Source of the DNA: Nanobdellota archaeon
GTDB taxonomy: Archaea; Nanobdellota; Nanobdellia; Pacearchaeales; GW2011-AR1
Direction of reading: 5' to 3'
Length of the DNA: 10,049 bases
NCBI GenBank assembly: GCA_018816205.1
Contig: JAHIWJ010000033.1
Location: 1 to 10,049 of the forward strand
Shown here: positions 1-5,769 of the stretch, piece by piece
Position numbering within the stretch: position 1 is the first letter of the stretch
Layout of the letters: every line of letters starts with the position of its first letter
Notes under the pieces: generated by a model
What the model saw: only the letters and a program-made list of their open reading frames with translations
Databases searched by the model: none
What the model was told of the DNA's origin: nothing
Position numbers and translations under genes: made by a program

Positions 1-1365
1 TCAGGAGAGGAATGTACAGATAATTCAGACTGCACACTATGCTACCAATGCGTTGAACAACAATGCGTGCCAAAAGACGAATTGTGTGCGGATTTTTATG
101 TTGAAGAATTAGTTCATGTTGATCCGATTACTGGGGAAGAAACCTGGCGAGAGATTGACTTGGAAAATGAGCAAATTGAAAAAGGATTAAAAGTAAAGTT
201 TGACGCTTCTGTATCTTCTGGAAATCCTGCGAGGTACTACTGGGATTGGGGAGATGGAACATATGGCTCCGGCCTTACCGACATTCACCAATATTCCCAA
301 CAGCGCATCGTAACATTGAGTATATATACCGCAGATTGGTCACAATGGGGCACGATACAAAAAACAATTCATGTAAATTCAGGAATGCAGCCGGTCTTTA
401 ATGGTATTCTTAATACTTACCCCAGCCCTAGTTATGTTAACGGCAATGACTTTTGGTACTATGTCTTGGGCACATCGGGTTATAAACTAGGACATTTGAA
501 TTTGTCAAGTGTTTATAACACAAAAGAAGAATATTCCCTGCCCTACGGCCCTTATTCGGTTTATGATTTTGACGCTAACAGCAATTACCTATTTACGATT
601 AGGAATAATGATAACTACAACCCTCCAATGAGGCTGGATGTACGAGTCGCCGATATTGCCAATCCAGAACTAATTACGTTTTACACTTCAGAAGATTTCG
701 GGCTTAGTGGATTACACCAAGTAGCTGCGGTAGGAAATTATCTTTATATTGGTTCATACTCGGACAATGAATTAAAAGTTTATGACTTTTCAAATCCTCA
801 ATCGCCCCAGTTTGTTTCATCTTTAACAGTTCCATACGGTAATGGCATAGATAAACTGGAAAAAATAGGCGATAAAGCTCTTGCTTTGCTGACTTACAAT
901 TATCCAAATCCCAATAGAGCCCTCATTATTGATATTAAAAATCCTACAGATTTGCATATTGTGGAAATGCCATCAATAGAAGCACTCAATAAAGTGAGTG
1001 TCATGGCTGAGACTACTGCTGCATTTTACAATTATTCCACCTGGAAAATGGTTGAATTAAACATTCCTCAGCAGGTTTCTGAACCAATAACTATTTCCGA
1101 CATTTGGGATTTTTCCATTGGGGAGCCATATGGACAAAATGGACAACGCCTTTATGGAACAGGCGGAAGTTATTGTGCAAAATACGACATAACGGATAAA
1201 GATAATGCTTACCAGATGGACCAGTCCTACTGCGGCGATTTGGGCATGAATGGTATCCTTGCTGCATTTTTGCACGACCCTGATTCAGAAGGCCCTGAAG
1301 AACCGCACTTTTATGCAGTTGGTTCATCAGGCTCGTACAGGGTTTTGGACTTAGGGGAAAACTGA
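1..1365 (+). CDS. Partial secreted PKD-domain / probable beta-propeller protein (5' end outside window)
   Basis: The frame is open from base 1 to a TGA at 1363-1365, giving 454 visible residues. The GTG at 67 is not a convincing start because the reading frame continues upstream through a Cys-rich stretch (five Cys in the first 22 residues), so the gene is cut by the window edge. Residues about 60-125 form a PKD domain with the hallmark WDWGDGT. The rest (about 130-454) is beta-rich, with repeated units of the form (I/V/Y)D(I/F)xNP, such as VYDFSNPQSPQ and LIIDIKNPTDL, spaced tens of residues apart. These resemble LVIVD-type beta-propeller blades. PKD domains and such propellers are typical of archaeal extracellular surface proteins, so an extracellular binding or adhesion role is inferred; no catalytic motif is seen. 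Its codon choice differs from the next + strand gene (Asn AAT 25, AAC 7). No C-terminal membrane anchor is visible. Confidence 0.8.
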   Translation, partial: SGEECTDNSDCTLCYQCVEQQCVPKDELCADFYVEELVHVDPITGEETWREIDLENEQIEKGLKVKFDASVSSGNPARYYWDWGDGTYGSGLTDIHQYSQQRIVTLSIYTADWSQWGTIQKTIHVNSGMQPVFNGILNTYPSPSYVNGNDFWYYVLGTSGYKLGHLNLSSVYNTKEEYSLPYGPYSVYDFDANSNYLFTIRNNDNYNPPMRLDVRVADIANPELITFYTSEDFGLSGLHQVAAVGNYLYIGSYSDNELKVYDFSNPQSPQFVSSLTVPYGNGIDKLEKIGDKALALLTYNYPNPNRALIIDIKNPTDLHIVEMPSIEALNKVSVMAETTAAFYNYSTWKMVELNIPQQVSEPITISDIWDFSIGEPYGQNGQRLYGTGGSYCAKYDITDKDNAYQMDQSYCGDLGMNGILAAFLHDPDSEGPEEPHFYAVGSSGSYRVLDLGEN

Positions 1366-1370
1366 TTTGT

Positions 1371-1517
1371 TTGAAAAAACATTCTCCCACCTTGCTTAAT
1401 AAACTACCCGAGCTAAAATCAATCCCGGCCGAGGATCCAAATCTCAAAGCCAGACATCCAAGTTGCATCCATCCAGCCAATATGCTCCGCAAGATTCAGA
1501 CAAAGCACCAATCGTAA
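1371..1517 (+). other. Doubtful 48-codon ORF or gene remnant in spacer
   Basis: Between the PKD protein and the next gene, one frame is open from a TTG at 1371 to TAA at 1515-1517. It would read LKKHSPTLLNKLPELKSI..., a Lys/Pro-rich peptide with a plausible composition. A purine-rich stretch (AGGGGA, 1353-1358) precedes it, but this also encodes the end of the upstream protein. There is no ATG start at the beginning and I recognise no family. It could be a small gene translated in tandem with the upstream one, the decayed 3' end of a gene, or chance. The rest of the 183-base spacer holds only the promoter of the following gene. Confidence 0.15.
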
Positions 1518-1518
1518 C

Positions 1519-1526
1519 ATTTATTA
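1519..1526 (+). promoter_or_regulatory. TATA-like box, secreted beta protein promoter
   Basis: ATTTATTA is centred about 26 bases before the ATG at 1549, followed by a T-rich tract. There is no Shine-Dalgarno sequence before the ATG. The spacing fits an archaeal promoter giving a leaderless transcript. This is inferred from sequence and position only. Confidence 0.5.
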
Positions 1527-1548
1527 CACCTTTTTTTCTAGTAAAAAC

Positions 1549-2796
1549 ATGAAAAAGCACATAGTATTTTTAGCAGTAATCTTTTTCATAGCAACCGCAA
1601 GCGCAGCCGGCCCCTATGACACCTGCAACTTTGATTTAATTCCAAGGTTCCTGAAGACCTGTATCTCCCCGGCAGAGCAGATAGTCCATGAAAGTTTTGC
1701 AGAATATGAGTTCAGAATAAAAGACGCCCACCCTTCCAGAGGCCCTTACACCTATCACATCAAATTCATTAGTAAAAGTGAAGCCACCTCTGACTTCCCC
1801 GAACAGGACATAACTCTCGCAGCCGGAGAAGAAAAAACAATCACCTTCACAGTGTATGCCACAAACCTTGGACCGAAACATTTCATCTTCCAAACAACTG
1901 GCGGAGGACTCTTGTCGCAAACAGAAGCCTACATGCATTACACGCTTCCCCCTCCGGAAAACGAAGATGACGACGACAATAACACAGACACTGAAGAAGA
2001 CAACGCCACCGAAGCAGAAGACACCGGCGAAGGAGGATACGTGGATGATGAACCTCCGTTTGAAGAAGAAGTCCCGGAAAACAATACCTCTCAAAATGAA
2101 ACAACTTCGATAGCAGCATTCCTGGATGAAAACTTCGAAGGCACAGGATTTGCTTTAAACAAGGACAAATCAGATGGCAAAATAATCCAGCTGCATATCA
2201 GAAAAATAAACCAATTTGCAGAAGGCACTCTCAAAATCGGCTCCAGCCACTATGACGTTTCCGGCCCCTTGACAGGCAACCGACTTGACCTCACAATAAA
2301 ACAAACAAACCGCAACCTAAAAATCTCCAGATTAACCGGCACAATCACCGCATACACTTTCTTTAACCTGTTTACTGGAAAACTAATCGCACCGGAGTTA
2401 AACCATCCAAATGACGAATGGACCGTTTACATAACATCCCCTAGAAACAAAGGTTATGTAGAAGTAGAACCAACTGAAGACGCCCAGGAAATAGAAAACA
2501 TAAAAGAAGGCGACCTCATTATCTTAAACGAAGGCACAGGCGGCTTAGTTGCACCAGAGACTCAATCAGAAGAGATTTACGTTCGCATCAAAAAAGTAAA
2601 TCCTGCACGATTCTTCGGGCTCATCAAAAGAAACGTTGAACTTGAACTGATAAATAACGCAAATCAGGGCGAAACCACCGAATTAAAAGTAAGAGAAAAC
2701 TCGCAGACGAGTTACGAAGGTTACTCAATAATTGTCGGCTCCCTCGCCGATCCGGAAAAGCCAGAGTTGTTTGTACAAAAAATTCCTGCTCTTTAA
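1549..2796 (+). CDS. Secreted beta-rich protein with acidic sequon-bearing linker
   Basis: 415 residues. The N-terminus is a clear Sec signal peptide (MKKHIVFLAVIFFIATASA, likely cleavage after residue 19 or 20). Residues about 22-132 look like an Ig-like/beta-sandwich domain of the kind found in archaeal surface proteins, with two Cys (26, 38). Residues about 135-186 are a low-complexity acidic linker rich in Asp, Glu and Asn, carrying four N-glycosylation sequons (NNT 144, NAT 152, NNT 178, NET 183). Residues about 187-280 and 285-415 are predicted beta-rich domains. I recognise no enzyme motif, and there is no C-terminal transmembrane helix. An extracellular or envelope-associated role is inferred. 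The ATG is chosen because it starts the signal peptide directly and lies about 26 bases after a TATA-like box. The gene converges on the phosphoglycerate mutase-like gene, with 59 bases between their stops. Its codons favour C endings (Asn AAC 20, AAT 7), opposite to the upstream gene. Confidence 0.85.
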   Translation: MKKHIVFLAVIFFIATASAAGPYDTCNFDLIPRFLKTCISPAEQIVHESFAEYEFRIKDAHPSRGPYTYHIKFISKSEATSDFPEQDITLAAGEEKTITFTVYATNLGPKHFIFQTTGGGLLSQTEAYMHYTLPPPENEDDDDNNTDTEEDNATEAEDTGEGGYVDDEPPFEEEVPENNTSQNETTSIAAFLDENFEGTGFALNKDKSDGKIIQLHIRKINQFAEGTLKIGSSHYDVSGPLTGNRLDLTIKQTNRNLKISRLTGTITAYTFFNLFTGKLIAPELNHPNDEWTVYITSPRNKGYVEVEPTEDAQEIENIKEGDLIILNEGTGGLVAPETQSEEIYVRIKKVNPARFFGLIKRNVELELINNANQGETTELKVRENSQTSYEGYSIIVGSLADPEKPELFVQKIPAL

Positions 2797-2855
2797 CTCT
2801 GCATGGTTAAAGCCTCGAACGTTTTAGCCGCCGGGCCTCGTTCAACTGGCTCGCC

Positions 2856-3536
2856 CTAAAAACCAGACCCCACATTATACTCAAAAACCCTATCGTAAGG
2901 AATAAACCACCTTGTCGTTTCTGCAACTGAAGTTTTTTCCATGATCTTTCTAAACAGTCTTATTGAGTTACCGTGTGCCGAAATTGCCACATTCACTTTT
3001 TTCTTTTTCATCATCTTGATTAAATCTTTAATAAAACTACCAACCCTTTTCTCAACCATTTCAAAGCTTTCACCATCCGGCCCTGGAGGGGGCACATTCC
3101 ACCCGCGATGGATCAAGTCAAATTCCTCAACCCCTAAAAATTTCTCAACCCTCCGCCTATCTGTCAAACTCATGTTTTCATAAGCATCCCCCTCAACTTC
3201 AAGCTTAACAAGCTTCTTCCCAACACGATTAATAAAGTCTTCATGCGATGTTCCATTCAAGTCCCCATAATTTCTCTCGATCATCCGATCATCTTTAATT
3301 AATTTCTTGCATTCCGGATGATACTTTAAAACTTCTTTCAATGTCTGCTGAGAACGCCTTAACCGCGTATAAAATGCGACCTCAAACTTCTTATTTTTCA
3401 GTTCCAAAGCGACTTTTCGCGCATTCCTAAAACCCTTTTCAGTCAATCTCGGGTCCTGCCACCCAGTAAACCGCCCATCTCGATTATACGTGGTCTGCCC
3501 ATGTCTAAACAGGTAAACTTTCAGCCCCCTTTCCAT
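2856..3536 (-). CDS. gpmA-like: Histidine phosphatase, cofactor-dependent phosphoglycerate mutase-like (dPGM)
   Basis: 226 residues from the ATG at 3536. The branch-1 histidine phosphatase signature is complete. It has the phospho-acceptor LFRHGQT (RHG at 11-13), FTGWQDPRLTEKG (about 22-35), YTRLRRSQQT (about 56-65), the catalytic-acid segment ERNYGDLNG (Glu about 87), PPPGPDGESF (about 149-158) and the second His in SAHGNS (His about 188). The order, spacing and FTGW/PPP/GES motifs match 2,3-bisphosphoglycerate-dependent phosphoglycerate mutase (3-PG to 2-PG in glycolysis/gluconeogenesis) better than generic phosphatases. Family members do include broad phosphatases, so substrate is inferred. 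The open frame extends to a TTG at 3551, but that lies only about 10 bases from the TATA box. The ATG at 3536, about 24 bases from that box, is the better leaderless start. The gene is cytoplasmic and divergent from the GINS gene across a shared 77-base promoter region. Confidence 0.85.
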   Translation of the reverse strand: MERGLKVYLFRHGQTTYNRDGRFTGWQDPRLTEKGFRNARKVALELKNKKFEVAFYTRLRRSQQTLKEVLKYHPECKKLIKDDRMIERNYGDLNGTSHEDFINRVGKKLVKLEVEGDAYENMSLTDRRRVEKFLGVEEFDLIHRGWNVPPPGPDGESFEMVEKRVGSFIKDLIKMMKKKKVNVAISAHGNSIRLFRKIMEKTSVAETTRWFIPYDRVFEYNVGSGF

Positions 3537-3556
3537 CAAATAAAAAAACAACTAAG

Positions 3557-3564
3557 ATATATAA
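3557..3564 (-). promoter_or_regulatory. TATA box for the phosphoglycerate mutase-like gene
   Basis: On the minus strand this reads TTATATAT, centred about 24 bases before the ATG at 3536. No ribosome binding site lies between, so a leaderless mRNA is likely. The position argues against the upstream TTG at 3551 as the start. Confidence 0.55.
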
Positions 3565-3582
3565 CTCTTCTTATCTCAAGTA

Positions 3583-3592
3583 TTTTTATAAA
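3583..3592 (+). promoter_or_regulatory. TATA box for the GINS51 gene
   Basis: TTTTTATAAA is centred about 26 bases before the ATG at 3614. It is back to back with the minus-strand box at 3557-3564, making a compact divergent promoter whose two boxes are about 18 bases apart. No Shine-Dalgarno sequence precedes the ATG. Confidence 0.55.
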
Positions 3593-3613
3593 CACTAAAA
3601 CTGAAGTAGTCCT

Positions 3614-4174
3614 ATGGTTGGTTATAACGAACTTTACGAAATCCTAAGAAAAGAGAAATACTCTGAACAACTACAAAGCTTGCCAAAAAAATTCGTCGAA
3701 GAATTCAAAGAATACCTCGAAGAAAACAAACCGCTGGCATCAAAAGAAGGCGACCTGTTCTCAGACTCCGTAGCAAAATCAAAAAAACAGCTTGAAAACG
3801 CAATTTCCATCTTCAGAGAGCTCTTACTCAAGAGAAAGAGAAAAATCCTCAACCTTGTCTTTGTGGCTGCAGAAACAGGCATCATGAAGAGAGACTACGA
3901 AAACATGCTTCCGGTGGAAAAGGGGGTCTTCGAAAGTCTCGTTAAAGTGTTTGAACAAGGCGACAAAGAAATCTCAAAAGTCCTCAACGGCGAAAAAGCA
4001 AAAAAAGAAGAGAAAAACAAAATGGTCATCTTTAAAGAAAACGTTGAACCGTTCATTGACCACACCGGCGCAACAATAGGCCCCTTCAAATCAGGCCAGT
4101 TAGCTAACCTAAAAACAGAAATTGCCCAAGTTTTCATAAAGGGCGGCAAAGCAAGATTAGTCGAAGAAGCTTAA
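3614..4174 (+). CDS. gins51: GINS complex subunit, GINS51 (GINS15) type
   Basis: 186 residues. GINS works with MCM helicase and the Cdc45-like nuclease at the archaeal replication fork. The helical A domain fills residues 1 to about 125, with the family-like opening YNELYEILRKEK, a basic stretch LLKRKRKILNL (about 71-81) and a DYENMLP segment (about 94-100). A Lys/Glu linker (about 127-136) leads to a small beta B domain (about 137-183) reading VEPFIDHTGATIGPFKSGQ, then EIAQVFIKGGKARLV. An A domain followed by a B domain is the order expected for the Sld5/Psf1-like (GINS51) subunit; GINS23 has the reverse order. The length fits the family. The ATG is preceded by a TATA box at leaderless distance. 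All nine Asn codons are AAC. The gene converges on the cupin gene with 17 bases between stops. The identification rests on pattern recall, not a search. Confidence 0.8.
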   Translation: MVGYNELYEILRKEKYSEQLQSLPKKFVEEFKEYLEENKPLASKEGDLFSDSVAKSKKQLENAISIFRELLLKRKRKILNLVFVAAETGIMKRDYENMLPVEKGVFESLVKVFEQGDKEISKVLNGEKAKKEEKNKMVIFKENVEPFIDHTGATIGPFKSGQLANLKTEIAQVFIKGGKARLVEEA

Positions 4175-4191
4175 GAACTTAAAACTAGTTA

Positions 4192-4560
4192 CTACGAAAA
4201 ATGAGAGTCTCTTTGATCCCAAGCGGGCGCGCTTATTGTTAGAAATTCTACATCCTTATTTTCAGTATTATCAATTTTGTGCACTTCACCTGGCATGATA
4301 AGGCAAGCTTGGCCTTCTTTGAGAATAACTTTTTGTTCGTTTACTGTGAGGGTAGCACTTCCTTTTAAGATATAATAAGTCTCTTCTGAAATTTTATGAT
4401 AATGTGCTTGAGAGCTTTTTCCAGGAGGCAGAATAACATGGACAAAACTATGTTTTGTTGTACCCCCGAGGTCTTTAGGATGGCCAATCATTTCATAAAT
4501 TATTTCTCCCAACTCTGCCTTGAACGGTTTTTTAATGTCTTTTTTGGAAACGATTCTCAT
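4192..4560 (-). CDS. Single-domain cupin protein
   Basis: 122 residues. A single cupin_2-type beta-barrel with both conserved motifs. Motif 1 runs from Gly47 through His53, His55 and Glu60 to Gly67 (GKSSQAHYHKISEETYYILKG region). Motif 2 runs from Gly83 through Pro90, Gly91 and His94 to Asn98. His53, His55, Glu60 and His94 are the expected metal ligands, so a bound divalent metal is likely. Small cupins include isomerases, dioxygenases and sugar-binding proteins, and the substrate cannot be called here. The protein has no signal peptide and is presumably cytoplasmic. The ATG lies one base after the discriminator base of the tRNA-Thr gene on the same strand. There is no room for a separate promoter at normal spacing except inside the tRNA gene, so co-transcription with the tRNA is inferred. 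It converges on GINS51. Confidence 0.85.
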   Translation of the reverse strand: MRIVSKKDIKKPFKAELGEIIYEMIGHPKDLGGTTKHSFVHVILPPGKSSQAHYHKISEETYYILKGSATLTVNEQKVILKEGQACLIMPGEVHKIDNTENKDVEFLTISAPAWDQRDSHFS

Positions 4561-4561
4561 A

Positions 4562-4633
4562 AGCCTCTAGAGGGATTCGAACCCCCGACCTTTGGTTTAC
4601 AAAACCACTGCTCTACCCCTGAGCTATAGAGGC
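4562..4633 (-). tRNA. tRNA-Thr (anticodon UGU)
   Basis: On the minus strand the gene folds as a full cloverleaf. The acceptor stem GCCTCTA pairs perfectly with TAGAGGC. The D arm is GCTC / 7-nt loop / GAGC. The anticodon arm has loop TTTGTAA, with anticodon TGT at 34-36 preceded by T33; four of its five stem pairs match and 27-43 is a G-A mismatch. The T arm is GGGGG TTCGAAT CCCTC with one G-U pair. The discriminator base is T73, usual for archaeal tRNA-Thr. No CCA is encoded and no intron is seen. It reads ACA codons. The 3' end is separated from the cupin ATG by a single T. Confidence 0.93.
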
Positions 4634-4645
4634 AATTTTCAACAT

Positions 4646-4684
4646 CTATAGCGAAGTCCGTCAGGACCCTTAAGCTATAGCGGC
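4646..4684 (-). repeat. Hairpin resembling a duplicated tRNA 5' half, just upstream of tRNA-Thr
   Basis: On the minus strand the first 19 bases (GCCGCTATAGCTTAAGGGT) match the first 19 bases of the adjacent tRNA-Thr at 16 positions, covering the acceptor 5' strand and D arm. The rest of a tRNA is absent. The segment folds as a hairpin instead: CTATAGC pairs with GCTATAG (7 bp), with an inner GTCC/GGAC stem around a TGAC loop. It would lie in the 5' leader of the tRNA precursor. It may be a degenerate partial tRNA copy or a structured leader. Confidence 0.5.
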
Positions 4685-4702
4685 GACCTTAATAGGCACA
4701 GC

Positions 4703-4714
4703 AATTTAAGTAAA
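4703..4714 (-). promoter_or_regulatory. Candidate TATA box for the tRNA-Thr/cupin transcript
   Basis: The symmetric AT-rich sequence ATTTACTTAAAT (minus strand) is centred about 25 bases before G4684, where the tRNA-like hairpin begins. It is the best TATA-like element upstream of the tRNA gene. No AT-rich box is seen at standard spacing from the mature tRNA 5' end. This suggests a start near 4684 with a leader of about 50 nt. Confidence 0.35.
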
Positions 4715-4740
4715 TCAGGCATTAAAAAATCTTCCGTTCA

Positions 4741-4778
4741 TAAAAAAAGAAAAATAAAAAAGAAAAATAAAAAATAAA
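4741..4778 (-). terminator. T-tract terminator of the surface-protein operon
   Basis: Immediately after the TAA of the VGIGT-repeat gene, the minus strand is almost pure T for 38 bases, with two tandem copies of TTTTTTATTTTTC. Long U tracts without a required hairpin are how archaeal RNA polymerase terminates. It insulates the operon from the tRNA-Thr/cupin unit downstream on the same strand. Confidence 0.7.
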
Positions 4779-5768
4779 TTAACATCGCTGTAATGTTCCC
4801 GCATAATTCACGCATACTTGTGCAGTTCCACTGCCCGCCAATGTTGCAATCTTTACACCTCCGTTAACATCAAGCTTTGTTGTTGGCGAAGTCGTCCCAA
4901 TCCCCACGTCACCAGTATTTGTTATTATCATGCTTGTTGCTGGACTTACTACTGCATCAGCTGTCGTTGCCCCCGCTCCGGTTAAAAATCTGATTCTCCC
5001 CCAAGAAGGCTCAACCGCAGAATACCCGTAAGTTGCGTGTGTTCCCGCCGTATGATAAACATTTGAATTGTCTACATACAAATTGCTTCCGAAAACTCCA
5101 TGGCCTCCTGGTCCGCCGGAAATTTGCGCGCCAAAATCACTATAAGACTGAATGACTGAACGGTCGTTTCCATAAACAGAAAGTGCTTCACCTGGGCTTG
5201 TCGTCCCGATTCCTACATTACCTTTGTCTACAATGGTCATCCTGCTTAAAAAAACTCCGTTTGGATCATTTCTGTCAACTGTTCCAAAATGCAATTTCCA
5301 GCCGGTATTATCTCCCCAAAGAATCTGCGCAGCATTCGGAGATGTTCCTCCCGCATTGAAACGCAGGCCAGTTATGCTTGTTGCAATTCCGCTCGTCTCA
5401 TATCCTGAAGCAATATGCAAACTGGCACTTGGATTAGTAGTCCCAATCCCCACATTCCCTGTGTCTTTGATTACCATCACAGGTGTTTCAACAAAACTAC
5501 TTGCAATTGCAGAAAATCTTGCTATATCAATGCCTTCATTAAAACCTGTATGAACAAGCAAACCAGGAGAGTGATAACCATGAATATTAGCAAGAAAACC
5601 AGATGGATTGCTATTCTGAGTTCCCCCCGATATTTCAAGGCTGTTCTTCGGACTACTCGTTCCAATCCCAACTTTTCCTGCTTTCACAAAAATCGCGTCA
5701 GCGCTTGCAAAAGGCAGAATACAAAACAAAGCCAGAATGCAAAAAGTTGTTATTATCTGCTTTTTCAT
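4779..5768 (-). CDS. Secreted VGIGT-repeat (tail-fibre-like) protein
   Basis: 329 residues. A Sec signal peptide, MKKQIITTFCILALFCILPFASA, is followed by four copies of a G(N/K/D)VGIGT(T/S)(S/N)P motif at about residues 32-40, 104-113, 183-192 and 286-295. The third and fourth are followed by short beta segments such as TKLDVNG. These repeats are common in phage tail fibres and in surface proteins of bacteria and DPANN archaea, where they form elongated beta-structured stalks; no peptidase S74 chaperone domain is seen. The C-terminus, GSGTAQVCVNYAGTLQRC, has two Cys. The ATG at 5768 is chosen over the upstream GTG (5777), because that GTG lies inside a perfect Shine-Dalgarno sequence. The start follows the stop of the metzincin gene by one base, so the two are translationally coupled. 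A role as extracellular appendage or adhesin is inferred. Confidence 0.8.
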   Translation of the reverse strand: MKKQIITTFCILALFCILPFASADAIFVKAGKVGIGTSSPKNSLEISGGTQNSNPSGFLANIHGYHSPGLLVHTGFNEGIDIARFSAIASSFVETPVMVIKDTGNVGIGTTNPSASLHIASGYETSGIATSITGLRFNAGGTSPNAAQILWGDNTGWKLHFGTVDRNDPNGVFLSRMTIVDKGNVGIGTTSPGEALSVYGNDRSVIQSYSDFGAQISGGPGGHGVFGSNLYVDNSNVYHTAGTHATYGYSAVEPSWGRIRFLTGAGATTADAVVSPATSMIITNTGDVGIGTTSPTTKLDVNGGVKIATLAGSGTAQVCVNYAGTLQRC

Positions 5769-5769
5769 C

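Noticed and set aside
67..1365. GTG at 67 as the start of the PKD protein
   Set aside because: The same frame is open to base 1 and encodes a Cys-rich segment continuous with the rest; no signal peptide or promoter lies at 67, so the gene is partial at the left edge.
1091..1492. 133-codon open frame on the minus strand
   Set aside because: It lies antisense to the end of the PKD protein gene, has no promoter or recognisable domain, and reads as a shadow of the + strand codons.
1636..2094. 152-codon open frame on the minus strand
   Set aside because: It is antisense to the signal-peptide-bearing secreted protein. Its Phe/Val-rich composition is the reverse complement of the acidic linker.
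2797..2855. Rho-independent-like terminator between the convergent genes
   Set aside because: Only a 5-bp GAACG/CGTTC pair with a 20-base loop is found, and there is no T tract on either strand.
4646..4684. Second functional tRNA gene
   Set aside because: Only the acceptor 5' strand and D-arm-like bases are present; there is no anticodon arm, T arm or acceptor 3' strand.
4779..5768. Prophage or tail-fibre gene as evidence of an integrated virus
   Set aside because: The VGIGT repeats occur in phage fibres, but the protein has a Sec signal peptide and sits in an operon with other exported proteins; no capsid, terminase, portal or integrase gene is seen.
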